This document shows positions 6,654-14,529 of a DNA stretch of 17,117 bases, in pieces. The stretch's first letter is position 1; each line of letters begins with the position of its first letter. Source of the stretch: Helicobacter sp. Lineage in GTDB: Bacteria; Campylobacterota; Campylobacteria; Campylobacterales; Helicobacteraceae. The notes under the pieces are model-generated. The model did not search any database and was not told the DNA's origin. It saw nothing but the letters and a program-made list of their open reading frames with translations. A program made the position numbers and the translations under genes. The stretch is from positions 1 to 17,117 of the forward strand of contig JAAVGZ010000092.1 of assembly GCA_014799985.1 (NCBI GenBank), read 5' to 3'.

Positions 6654-7637
6654 ATGACAAGAGTAGCTATCGATGCGATGGGCGGCGACTATGGCGCTGA
6701 ACCCATCGTGGAAGGGACATTGGAGGCTTTGAAAAAGCATTCTTTTTCTGCCCTGCTCGTGGGCGATAGCGCGCAGCTTGAGCCCAAGATTCCAAAAGCC
6801 TTCAAAGAGCGGATAGAGATTGTGCATTGCACCGATGTGATTCAGATGGACGATGCGGCAGCAAACGCGATTCGCCGCAAAGAAAGCTCGATTTTTGTCG
6901 CAACGGATTTGCTCAAAAACGGCAGAGCCGATGTGCTCGTTTCTGCTGGGCACAGCGGCGCGACAATGAGCCTCGCGACATTGCGGCTCGGGCGAATCGA
7001 GGGCGTGAGCCGCCCCGCAATCGCCACCGTGTTGCCACATGTCGGCGGCGGCGAGCTTTTGCTGCTTGACGCGGGCGCGAATGTCGATTGCACCGCCGAG
7101 CACCTCTACACCTTTGCTATCATGGGCTATGAATACGCGAAAAGCGTTTTGGGCTATCCCGAGCCCAAGATTGGCTTGCTTAGCATTGGCGAAGAGGAAT
7201 GCAAGGGCGATGAAGTAACCAAAGCTGCGCACGCACTATTGCAGAATCTCCCGAGCTTTGCGGGCAACATCGAGGGCGATGATATTTTCTCAAGCGACAT
7301 CGCCGTTGTCGTTTGCGATGGCTTCGTGGGCAACATCGTCCTCAAAACGAGCGAGGGTGTCGCGGAGGCGATTGCGAATTTCATCAAAAGATTTGTCAAA
7401 GAATCCGTCTCGGGCAAAATCGGCGCGCTGCTCATGCGCAAGGTGTTTCGCAAGCTCAAAAAGCGCATGGACTACGCCGAATATGGCGGCGCGCCACTGC
7501 TTGGCGTGAATGGCAATGTCATCATCGGACATGGCAAAAGCAATCCCAAAGCCGTTCACAACGCCATCAAACAAGGCATCATCGCCCATGAGCAACAAAT
7601 CAACCACAAGATTGCCCAAGCTTTCGCCAAATCATAG
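6654..7637 (+). CDS. plsX: Phosphate acyltransferase PlsX
   Basis: PlsX of 327 residues, which makes acyl-phosphate from acyl-ACP for the PlsY step of phosphatidic acid synthesis. It is a soluble enzyme that associates with the membrane. Signatures are VAIDAMGGDYGAEPIVEG at the N-terminus, VSAGHSGATMSLATLRLGR, LLLLDAGANVDC, and EYGGAPLLGVNGNVIIGHG near the C-terminus. The ATG lies 3 bases after rpmF with no strong ribosome-binding site, so translation is probably coupled. fabH follows after 14 bases. Confidence 0.97.
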   Translation: MTRVAIDAMGGDYGAEPIVEGTLEALKKHSFSALLVGDSAQLEPKIPKAFKERIEIVHCTDVIQMDDAAANAIRRKESSIFVATDLLKNGRADVLVSAGHSGATMSLATLRLGRIEGVSRPAIATVLPHVGGGELLLLDAGANVDCTAEHLYTFAIMGYEYAKSVLGYPEPKIGLLSIGEEECKGDEVTKAAHALLQNLPSFAGNIEGDDIFSSDIAVVVCDGFVGNIVLKTSEGVAEAIANFIKRFVKESVSGKIGALLMRKVFRKLKKRMDYAEYGGAPLLGVNGNVIIGHGKSNPKAVHNAIKQGIIAHEQQINHKIAQAFAKS

Positions 7638-7651
7638 CGCAAAGGAAATTT

Positions 7652-8620
7652 ATGTATGCAGCACTCAAGTCCATTGGCGCTTATGTACCCTCGCATTGTG
7701 TGAGCAACAAAGATTTAGAATCCCAAATCGACACGACAGACGAATGGATTGTGCGCCGCACGGGCATCAAAACGCGCTATTTCGCGGGCGATGACGAAAC
7801 ATCGAGCTCGCTTGGCGTGCGCGCCGCCACGCAGGCAATCGAGCGCGCGCACATCGCAACAAGCGACATCGACCTTGTCGTTGTCGGCACGCTTGCGCCC
7901 GACTATATCAACATGCCCTCGACCGCATGCGTCATCTCCGCAGCACTCGGAATCCACGACGTCCCCGCGTTTGACATCGCCGCCGCATGCAGCGGCTTCA
8001 TCTATTTGCTATCGGTCGCGAAGGCATACATCGAATCGGGCATGGCAAAATGCGTGCTCGTTGTGGGCGCTGAAAAGGCGAGCTCGGTGCTCGACCCAAA
8101 CGACCGCGGCACATACATTTTGTTTGGCGATGGCGCGGGCGCGGCGGTTATCACAGCCACGCACGACAAATCCGAATCGATTCTCGATGTGCACATCTCC
8201 TCTGATGGCAAATACGCCGACTACCTCTACACGCCGCGCCAAACCCTACAAAACGGAATCAAGCAATGCATGCACATGCGCGGCAACGAGGTTTTCAAAA
8301 TCGCCGTGAGCAAGCTCACGCAAGAGGTTGGCACGATTCTAGCGCGCAACAACCTAAGCGCGAGCGACATCGACTACTTCGTCCCACATCAGGCGAACTA
8401 CCGCATTATCAAGGCTGTGGGCGAACATCTCAACTTCACGCCCGAACAAACCGTTCTGACCGTACATCGCTATGGCAACACGTCTGCTGCCTCGATTCCA
8501 ATGGCAATCAATTGCCTATATGAAGAGGGCAAGCTCACGCATGGCAAGCGGCTCTTGCTCGATGCGCTCGGCGGCGGGCTCACGTGGGGCTCGGCGATTG
8601 TGCATTTCGCGGGCACATAG
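7652..8620 (+). CDS. fabH: 3-oxoacyl-ACP synthase III (KAS III)
   Basis: FabH of 322 residues, which starts fatty-acid synthesis by condensing acetyl-CoA with malonyl-ACP. The full catalytic triad is present: Cys113 in AAACSGF, His246 in PHQAN, and Asn276 in RYGNTS (E. coli uses 112, 244 and 274). The C-terminal GGGLTWGSAIV is typical. A ribosome-binding site AAAGGAAA precedes the ATG. It shares the operon with plsX, which supplies the next phospholipid step. The stop codon is at or inside the start of the following DUF455 gene. Confidence 0.98.
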   Translation: MYAALKSIGAYVPSHCVSNKDLESQIDTTDEWIVRRTGIKTRYFAGDDETSSSLGVRAATQAIERAHIATSDIDLVVVGTLAPDYINMPSTACVISAALGIHDVPAFDIAAACSGFIYLLSVAKAYIESGMAKCVLVVGAEKASSVLDPNDRGTYILFGDGAGAAVITATHDKSESILDVHISSDGKYADYLYTPRQTLQNGIKQCMHMRGNEVFKIAVSKLTQEVGTILARNNLSASDIDYFVPHQANYRIIKAVGEHLNFTPEQTVLTVHRYGNTSAASIPMAINCLYEEGKLTHGKRLLLDALGGGLTWGSAIVHFAGT

Positions 8621-8622
8621 AT

Positions 8623-9447
8623 TTGTTCACGCACATCGAATCTGCCTTTGGCGCGGCAAGCTTCGATTTGTTTGTCGCGAGTTTTGAGAATCTCTATGAC
8701 GACTTTTTGTGCGGCACGATTCACCCGACACACGAGCGCGCGCCGCTTCGTGGCGAGGGCTTTTGCGCAACATTTGCGCACTTTTGGAATCTCCGCTTTG
8801 TCGAGGCGCGCAAGATTCGCCGCCCGGCGCACACCAAGAGCGCGCAAGCGATTGCGAAGATTCTGCACTCTGTCGCGCATATCGAGATGAGCGCCATTGT
8901 GCTCGCGCTCGATTCTGCCTATCGCTTCCGCGAGCTTCCGCGCGGCTTCTATGCCGATTGGCTCGAGGTCGCGCACGATGAAATCATGCACTTCAAGAGA
9001 ATCTGCGCCCTGCTCTCCGAGCTTGGCTTCGCGTTTGGCGACTTTGCCGTGCATGACGAGCTCTTCGCGGCACTTTGCTGCACGCAAGATTCTCTTGAGC
9101 TGCGCATGGGCATCGTGCACAGGGGGCTCGAGGCGCGCGGGCTAGACGCGAACCCGTTCGTGCAACGCAAGCTCGCCGATACAGAGCTCGCGCTCAAAAG
9201 CGCGATTCGCGACACAATGGACATTATCTTGCATGATGAAATCAGCCATGTACACAAGGGCGATGTGTGGTGGAAAAGCTGCGCAACGCGCCCATTTTTG
9301 CAGCTTTGCGAGAGTTTTCGCTTTCGCCTCGCGGGCAAGATTCTCAATGAATCTGCGCGCCTCTCTGCGGGCTTTAGCGAGAGTGAAATCAACGAGTTGC
9401 GGGGATTCTATTCTCAAAAGCAGAATCCCCGCGAGCGGCAATTATAG
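8623..9447 (+). CDS. DUF455 family ferritin-like protein
   Basis: About 274 residues resembling the DUF455 (COG2833) group of ferritin-like proteins. Di-iron-type motifs are spread along it: HIEMSAIVLALD, EVAHDEIMHFKRI and HDEISHVHKGDVWW, each pairing acidic residues with His as in ferritin-like helical bundles. The enzyme activity is not known. I place the start at TTG 8623, 2 bases after fabH, because resemblance begins there. GTG at 8584 is an alternative that would overlap fabH by 37 bases; neither has a good ribosome-binding site. Its stop overlaps the stop of the convergent binding-protein gene by 6 bases, and an 11-bp perfect hairpin lies within its last codons. Confidence 0.8.
   Translation: MFTHIESAFGAASFDLFVASFENLYDDFLCGTIHPTHERAPLRGEGFCATFAHFWNLRFVEARKIRRPAHTKSAQAIAKILHSVAHIEMSAIVLALDSAYRFRELPRGFYADWLEVAHDEIMHFKRICALLSELGFAFGDFAVHDELFAALCCTQDSLELRMGIVHRGLEARGLDANPFVQRKLADTELALKSAIRDTMDIILHDEISHVHKGDVWWKSCATRPFLQLCESFRFRLAGKILNESARLSAGFSESEINELRGFYSQKQNPRERQL
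9399..9432. terminator. 11-bp perfect hairpin at the convergent gene ends, candidate terminator inside coding sequence
   Basis: GCGGGGATTCT (9399-9409) pairs perfectly with AGAATCCCCGC (9422-9432) around a 12-base loop. On the minus strand it begins 9 bases after the binding-protein stop. On the plus strand it lies 12 bases before the DUF455 stop, so it is also coding. No T-run follows on either strand. Confidence 0.5.
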
Positions 9448-10584
9448 CTTCCCGCCCTCAATCACGATGTCATCAGCCTTGATGTCGTCTGTGAAATGCG
9501 CCTTGAGCGTTGTGTCATAAGCCTTGTGGAAAAACTGCTCTTCGGCAAGCCGCAACATCAAATCATCGATGAACTGCCTAAGCTCGGTGTTGCCTTTTTG
9601 CACGGCGGCGGCAATCACGTCTTGGTTGCCAAGCTCCTTAATCGCGACCTTGAATCGGGGATTCTCTTTGACCCATGCAAACAGCAAGGTATTGTCATGC
9701 GCGAGCGCATCGCCCCTGCCATCGAGCAGCGCGGCGAAGGCTTCGGTGTTTTGGTCATACTTGAGCATGTTGACATCGGGATAGTTTTTGGTGAAAAACG
9801 CGTCCGCTGTCGTGCCCTTGTTCACAATCAACGTCTTGCCCTGCAACTGCTCGGGGGTTGCGAGCTCGAGGTCTTGCAAGACAGCAACGCCGAGCGCGAC
9901 TTTCATATAAGGCAGCGTGAAATCCACCTGCTCGGCTCGCTCGGGCGTTTTGGTGAAGTTTGCCAAGATAATATCGACCTTATCCGAGCGCAAAAACTCC
10001 ACGCGATTCGCCGCCTCGACAAGCACGAACTCGACCTTGTTTGAATCGCCGAAAATCTCTTGCGCAATGCGCTTGGCAAACGCGACATCATACCCGGCGT
10101 TCGCGCCATTTTTGTCGATATAGCCAAACGGCGGCTTGTCGCCAAAGACGCCGATTCGCACGACACCCTTTTTTTGCAAAGCTGCAATGGCGGCGTTGGG
10201 CAAGGCAGCAGAATCGGAAGCAGATTCCGCAGGCTGCGCCTCTTCTGCATTTTCTGTGTTTTCTGCGCTCTCTTGGCTCATCGTAATCGTTTCGGTTGTC
10301 GTAACGACCACATCGCCGCTGTTTGCGTCTGTGCTAACTTCGGTTGTTTGTGTGGTTTCAACCACGACAGAATCGCCCTCCGCGCAATCGCTCGCGCATT
10401 CTGTCGCGCTCGCGTCTTGCTCCGCTGCCCCCGTTGTGTTTTGTTCCGTGATGTTTTGCTCAACCTGCGTGGGTCGTGATTCTGTGGGCTGCGATTTTTT
10501 CTCGCATGAAGCGACAAAAAAGCCGAGAAACACGGCAAGAATGATGACGGAAAAATACGAAAAGACTGATGAGACTGGTTTCAA
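9442..10584 (-). CDS. CjaA-like amino-acid (probably cysteine) binding lipoprotein of an ABC importer
   Basis: A solute-binding protein of family 3, 380 residues. Residues 1-26 are a lipoprotein signal with lipobox VASC, so Cys27 would be lipidated. Residues about 28-128 form an acidic Thr/Glu/Ser/Ala-rich linker holding a CASDC pair (Cys63, Cys67). From about 132 the binding domain follows closely the C. jejuni cysteine-binding protein CjaA as I remember it: RIGVFGDKPPFGYIDKNG, LVEAANRVEFL, ILANFTKTPERAEQVDF, KGTTADA and the end KADDIVIEGGKL. The start is TTG at 10584 with AAAGGAG 5 bases upstream. It closes the importer operon. In H. pylori the equivalent gene set is called glnPQH, so glutamine or another polar amino acid remains possible. 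Confidence 0.88.
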   Translation of the reverse strand: MKPVSSVFSYFSVIILAVFLGFFVASCEKKSQPTESRPTQVEQNITEQNTTGAAEQDASATECASDCAEGDSVVVETTQTTEVSTDANSGDVVVTTTETITMSQESAENTENAEEAQPAESASDSAALPNAAIAALQKKGVVRIGVFGDKPPFGYIDKNGANAGYDVAFAKRIAQEIFGDSNKVEFVLVEAANRVEFLRSDKVDIILANFTKTPERAEQVDFTLPYMKVALGVAVLQDLELATPEQLQGKTLIVNKGTTADAFFTKNYPDVNMLKYDQNTEAFAALLDGRGDALAHDNTLLFAWVKENPRFKVAIKELGNQDVIAAAVQKGNTELRQFIDDLMLRLAEEQFFHKAYDTTLKAHFTDDIKADDIVIEGGKL

Positions 10585-10611
10585 GAATACTCCTTTGAAT
10601 GATTTAAAAAG

Positions 10612-10617
10612 CGTATA
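10612..10617 (-). promoter_or_regulatory. Possible -10 element of the binding-protein gene
   Basis: The minus strand reads TATACG after a T-rich tract, in the 76-base gap between the ATPase stop and the binding-protein start. A separate promoter would explain extra binding protein relative to permease. Weak evidence. Confidence 0.3.
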
Positions 10618-10660
10618 GTAACACAACAATCTAAATAAAAAGAAAATCAGCGCAACGACA

Positions 10661-11404
10661 TCAGCTGTGGTATGTGAAGAGGTTGAGAAATTTCTGCGCC
10701 CGCTCGGTTTTGGGGTGCACAAAAAAATCTTCGGGCTTGGCAACCTCGACAATCTCGCCCTTGTCCATAAACACAATGCGATTCGCCACAGCACGCGCGA
10801 AGCCCATTTCATGCGTAACGATGAGCATGCTCATGCCCTCGCGCTTGAGCCCCAGAATCACATCGAGCACCTCGCGCACAATCTCGGGGTCGAGCGCCGC
10901 GGTTACCTCATCAAACAGCATGAGCTTGGGGTTCATACACAAACTCCGCACAATCGCGATTCGCTGCTTCTGCCCGCCGCTAAGCTCGCTCGAGTAGGCA
11001 TGCAGTTTGTCGCTAAGCCCGACTTTGGCGAGCCACGCGCGCGCCTCCGCCTCGACTTCATCGCGCTTGCGTTTTTGCACCTTGATGGGTCCCAAGAGCA
11101 GATTGTCGAGCACATTGAGGTGTTCAAACAGCTCATACGACTGAAACACCATGCCCACCTTTTGGCGGATTCTGCGCCAATCCTTGAAACGTGAATCGAT
11201 TTGCTCGCCATCGATTTTGAGGCTGCCGCTCTCGAAATGCTCGAGCCCATTGACGCAACGCAACAACGTGCTTTTGCCACAGCCGCTTGGTCCAAGCAGC
11301 ACCACGACTTCTTGCTGCCCAACATCAAGGCTGATGTCGCGAAGCGCGTGGAATGCGCCATAGTGTTTGTGGAGATTCTCAATCTGCAAAATCAAATTTT
11401 CCAT
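10661..11404 (-). CDS. glnQ: Amino-acid ABC transporter ATP-binding protein (GlnQ-like)
   Basis: An ATPase of 247 residues of the polar amino-acid uptake class, acting on the cytosolic side of the importer. Walker A GPSGCGKST is at 38-46, Q-loop Gln88, signature LSGGQ at 141-145, Walker B LMLFDE at 161-166, D-loop AALD at 169-172 and H-loop His198. Two details differ from the common pattern: Walker B continues DEVTAALD instead of DEPTSALD, and the signature helix reads IAIVRSL. The frame stays open upstream to 11464, but MENLILQIENLHKHYG at 11404 is the normal start and overlaps the preceding permease by 13 bases. Confidence 0.95.
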   Translation of the reverse strand: MENLILQIENLHKHYGAFHALRDISLDVGQQEVVVLLGPSGCGKSTLLRCVNGLEHFESGSLKIDGEQIDSRFKDWRRIRQKVGMVFQSYELFEHLNVLDNLLLGPIKVQKRKRDEVEAEARAWLAKVGLSDKLHAYSSELSGGQKQRIAIVRSLCMNPKLMLFDEVTAALDPEIVREVLDVILGLKREGMSMLIVTHEMGFARAVANRIVFMDKGEIVEVAKPEDFFVHPKTERAQKFLNLFTYHS

Positions 11405-12051
11405 TTTCGTTCCAATCGTTTTGAATACAAACTCACGGGGTAGCATAGCAAAAAATACAGCCAAAAAATCACGCCATAGACAAGAATCGGCGCATAGACA
11501 TCGTAGCGGTGGAGCTCGATGATTTGCTGCCCGACCTTGAGCAGCTCGACAACGCCGATGAGAAAGGCGAAGGGCGTGCTTTTGAGCAGGCGCGTAAAGA
11601 GATTCATGGTGGCGGGTATCAACCGCAAGAGCGCCTGTGGGGCGACAACAAACACGAAGATTTGCGCGCGGCTAAGCGAGAGCGCGAGCGCGGTTTGGGT
11701 TTGGTGCAATGGAATGCTCGAAAGCGCGGCGCGCACGAGCTCCATCATCTCGAAGCTGCCCCAAATGCTAAAGACGATGATTGTCGCGCCCACATTGCTA
11801 AGGTTGAGCCCAAACCAGCGCGAAAAGCCGAAATACATCACAAAAAGCCACACGATGAGCGGCATCACGCGCACAAACTCGAGGCAGATTCGCAACACGG
11901 CGCGCACGGGTGCGCTGCCCGCCCACGCAGCAAAGCCGAGCGCAAAGCCGCAAGCAAGCGAAACAGCCATGCTCACGAGCGTGATGAAAAGCGTGAGCCA
12001 GAGTCCGTCAAACAGGCGCGAGAGCGTTGCGGCACTAAAAATCTCAAACAC
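11392..12051 (-). CDS. glnP: Amino-acid ABC transporter permease 2 (GlnP/HisM family)
   Basis: An inner-membrane permease of 219 residues. Hydrophobic spans lie near residues 15-43, 50-72, 82-105, 150-170 and 185-208. The cytoplasmic EAA-like loop that contacts the ATPase is ELVRAALSSIP followed by QTALALSLSRAQIFVFVVAPQALLRLIP. The C-terminus is the usual basic LERKWKI. It starts within the last 8 bases of permease 1 and ends within the ATPase gene, so all three are probably translated together. Two different permeases imply a heterodimeric channel. In H. pylori the same order carries the names glnP, glnP, glnQ, glnH. Confidence 0.93.
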   Translation of the reverse strand: MFEIFSAATLSRLFDGLWLTLFITLVSMAVSLACGFALGFAAWAGSAPVRAVLRICLEFVRVMPLIVWLFVMYFGFSRWFGLNLSNVGATIIVFSIWGSFEMMELVRAALSSIPLHQTQTALALSLSRAQIFVFVVAPQALLRLIPATMNLFTRLLKSTPFAFLIGVVELLKVGQQIIELHRYDVYAPILVYGVIFWLYFLLCYPVSLYSKRLERKWKI

Positions 12052-12691
12052 GGGCGAACCTTTTCTCGAGCCGCGCCAAGAAAAGCGAGAGCGGCAGAAT
12101 CATCGCCAGATAGCACAAAAAGAGCAGCAGCAGGAGCTCATCGGTCTTGTAATAAATGCTATTGAGCTCGGTCATCTTATAGACGACATCGCCAAGCGCG
12201 ATGATGCTCACGACCGATGTTTCTTTGAGCAAAAAGATGATGTTCGCGCTCAAGCTTGGCATCGCCACCGCAAGCGCTTGTGGCGCAATCACATAGCGCA
12301 GATTCTGCCATTCAGAAAGCCCGAGCGACATGCCGCTTTGAATCTGTGCATGCCGCACGGCTTCGAGCCCCGAGCGCAGCGATTCTGCCATATACGAGCC
12401 GCCAAGAAAGCTAAGCCCAATCACGGCGCATGTGAATGACGAAAGCGCGATTCCGAGTTTTGGGAGTCCATAATACAAGAAAAAGAGCTGAATGAGTAGC
12501 GGGGTGTTGCGCGAAAGCTCGATGTAGAATCGGCAGCAGCGGCTTAGAAAGGGGCGCTTGAAATGCAGCAGCAACACGCAAAGAATGCCGATGGCAACCG
12601 AGAAAAAGACGCCAAGCGCCGTGAGCCACAATGTGAGCGCGATTCCCTTGCCAAACTCGGGCGCAAAGCGGAGCATAAATGCAAAATCCAT
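12044..12691 (-). CDS. Amino-acid ABC transporter permease 1 (GlnP/HisQ family)
   Basis: A permease of 215 residues with spans near residues 13-45, 53-75, 83-105, 145-165 and 185-205. The EAA-like loop reads AESLRSGLEAVRHAQIQSGMSLGLS then YVIAPQALAVAMPSL, and the ELSRNTPLLIQLFFLYYGLP segment is typical of the family. The start is ATG at 12691 with AAAGGA about 10 bases before it. Upstream in-frame ATGs exist, but the -10 element at 12714-12719 places them at or before the transcription start. It is the first gene of the importer operon, divergent from the DUF507-carA unit. Confidence 0.93.
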   Translation of the reverse strand: MDFAFMLRFAPEFGKGIALTLWLTALGVFFSVAIGILCVLLLHFKRPFLSRCCRFYIELSRNTPLLIQLFFLYYGLPKLGIALSSFTCAVIGLSFLGGSYMAESLRSGLEAVRHAQIQSGMSLGLSEWQNLRYVIAPQALAVAMPSLSANIIFLLKETSVVSIIALGDVVYKMTELNSIYYKTDELLLLLFLCYLAMILPLSLFLARLEKRFARV

Positions 12692-12713
12692 AGCGATTCT
12701 ATCCTTTGCGCCC

Positions 12714-12719
12714 ATTGTA
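12714..12719 (-). promoter_or_regulatory. -10 promoter element of the amino-acid importer operon
   Basis: The minus strand reads TACAAT. Transcription would start near 12707, leaving a short leader of about 16 bases carrying the AAAGGA site. This supports ATG 12691 as the first codon of permease 1. Confidence 0.55.
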
Positions 12720-12806
12720 GCGCATTTTGGAAAATACGCACAACGCGCGCATGGCAAATCGCGACAATTTGCGCGCTCATTCATAAGACTTTTACCAAAA
12801 ATACAT

Positions 12807-12812
12807 TACAAT
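12807..12812 (+). promoter_or_regulatory. -10 promoter element of the DUF507-carA-glycosyltransferase operon
   Basis: TACAAT lies in an AT-rich tract about 33 bases before the DUF507 start, giving a leader of roughly 26 bases. It is back to back with the importer promoter, about 90 bases apart. Confidence 0.5.
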
Positions 12813-12844
12813 TCGAGCGAGCAAATTATAAAAGGAGGCTAGAT

Positions 12845-13399
12845 ATGAAATTACGACTCTCTCACGCCCCCTATATCGCTAATAAAATCGCGCTTGATTT
12901 GGTGCATTCGGGCGTTGTCGAGCTCGATTCGCAGCCGCTCGAAAAGCTCGCCGAAGTCTCGCGCGCCGTGCTTGAAAACGACATCAAATCCGAGCAAATG
13001 CTCGAAGAAGAGGTGCGCGAGATTCTCGAAAATCGCGTTGATGAAATCGAGTTTTTGCGCGCCGATGAGCGTGCGCTTTTTTGGCTTGTCAAGAAAGAAT
13101 TGGCAAGCAAAAAGGGGATTCCGCTTGGCAAAGACGAACGCTACAATAACCTATCCCACGCAATCCTTGACGCCATCATTCAAGAAGACATCGTGTGGTT
13201 TGATGTGCCAGAAAATCGGATTCGCAACATCATCTACAAAGCCATCAACGACTATACAAGAATCTATGAATCGATTGAGGATTTTGTCGAAGAAAAAATC
13301 AAGAGCTACAAGCGCCGCATTGTTGTTGGCAGCGAAGAATATGACGTCATCTTTGAAAAACTCTACGAAGAAGAATTGCGCAAGCGAGGTTTCCTATGA
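12845..13399 (+). CDS. DUF507 family protein
   Basis: 184 residues, a charged and mostly helical protein without signal peptide or membrane span. It appears to consist of two similar halves: MKLRLSHAPYIANKIALDLVHSG opens the first, and KELASKKGIPLGKDERYNNLSHAILDAI opens the second. H. pylori, as I recall, has a DUF507 protein of about the same length directly before carA, so the pairing is conserved; the function is unknown. A perfect AAAGGAGG lies 6 bases before the ATG. The stop overlaps the carA start as ATGA. Confidence 0.85.
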   Translation: MKLRLSHAPYIANKIALDLVHSGVVELDSQPLEKLAEVSRAVLENDIKSEQMLEEEVREILENRVDEIEFLRADERALFWLVKKELASKKGIPLGKDERYNNLSHAILDAIIQEDIVWFDVPENRIRNIIYKAINDYTRIYESIEDFVEEKIKSYKRRIVVGSEEYDVIFEKLYEEELRKRGFL

Positions 13400-14529
13400 C
13401 ATCTCTTATCCCAGCATGTGTGTGTTTTGAGAATGGCTATTGTGTCGAGGCTCTAAGCTTTGGGGCGAGCAAGGAGAGCATCGGCGAAGCCGTGTTCAAC
13501 ACCTCGATGACAGGCTATCAAGAAATCGCGAGCGACCCAAGCTACGCGGGGCAGTTCGTGGTTTTCACAATGCCCGAAATCGGCATCGTAGGCTGCAACG
13601 ACAACGACAAAGAGAGCCGCAACATCTTTGCGCGCGGGATTCTTGTCAATCGCTATTCGCCGTCCGTGTCCAACTTTCGCGCGACACAAAGCCTCGCCGA
13701 CTTCTTGCGCGCGCATGACGCGATGGGAATCTGCGGGCTTGACACGCGCAAAATCGTCCAGATGTTGCGCGTTGAGGGCGCGATGGCGATGATTGCCTCG
13801 ACAAAAAATTTCGACAAAGAATCGCTGCTTAGGACACTTCGCGCAGCGCCCAAGATTGGCGAGCAAAACCTTGTCGCGCAATGCTCGACAAAAGCGCCCT
13901 ATACGCATGACGAGGCAAACTTTGACTTTGGCACGCAAAGCTACCCCAAAAAGCCCACGACACGCAAAATTGTCGCGATTGACTTTGGAATCAAGCGCGC
14001 GATTCTTAATAATCTTGTCGAGGCGGGCTTCGCTGTCGAGGTGATTCCGCACAGCTTCAGCGCAGAATCGCTGATTGCGCGCTTCAACGCGCATGAGATA
14101 GACGCGGTTTTTTTGAGCAACGGACCCGGAGACCCGCGCTTCTTGGGCGCAGAAATCGAGCAAATCAAGCGGCTCATTGCGGCAAATGTGCCCATATTTG
14201 GAATCTGCCTCGGGCATCAGCTGCTCTCTATTGCGCAGGGCTTCCCGACCTACAAGCTCAAGTTTGGACACCACGGGGGCAACCACCCTGTGAAAAACTT
14301 GCGCACGGGCGCTGTCGAAATCACATCGCAAAACCACATCTATTCCGTCCCCGATTCGATTGAGCAAATCGCCGACGTCACGCACCGCAACCTTTTCGAT
14401 GGCACAATCGAGGGGCTGCACTACAAAGACCACCTGATTTTCTCCGTCCAACACCACCCCGAAGCCTCGCCTGGACCCACAGAATCCACGCCACTCTTTG
14501 CCGAATTTGCGCGTTTGCTATGTCGCTAG
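13396..14529 (+). CDS. carA: Carbamoyl-phosphate synthase small subunit
   Basis: CarA of 377 residues, the glutaminase subunit that feeds ammonia to CarB for arginine and pyrimidine synthesis. The class I amidotransferase triad is complete: Cys271 in GICLGHQ, His354 and Glu356 in HHPEASPGP (E. coli 269, 353 and 355). The N-terminal domain has FNTSMTGYQEIASDPSYAGQ and GLDTRKIVQMLR. The ATG overlaps the DUF507 stop (ATGA). carB is not in the window. A glycosyltransferase starts 10 bases before the carA stop, so carA is unusually coupled to surface-sugar genes here. Confidence 0.98.
   Translation: MTSLIPACVCFENGYCVEALSFGASKESIGEAVFNTSMTGYQEIASDPSYAGQFVVFTMPEIGIVGCNDNDKESRNIFARGILVNRYSPSVSNFRATQSLADFLRAHDAMGICGLDTRKIVQMLRVEGAMAMIASTKNFDKESLLRTLRAAPKIGEQNLVAQCSTKAPYTHDEANFDFGTQSYPKKPTTRKIVAIDFGIKRAILNNLVEAGFAVEVIPHSFSAESLIARFNAHEIDAVFLSNGPGDPRFLGAEIEQIKRLIAANVPIFGICLGHQLLSIAQGFPTYKLKFGHHGGNHPVKNLRTGAVEITSQNHIYSVPDSIEQIADVTHRNLFDGTIEGLHYKDHLIFSVQHHPEASPGPTESTPLFAEFARLLCR

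Noticed and set aside
13453..14457. A 334-codon minus-strand frame opposite carA.
   Set aside because: Antisense shadow of a fully recognisable carA; no ribosome-binding site or motif.
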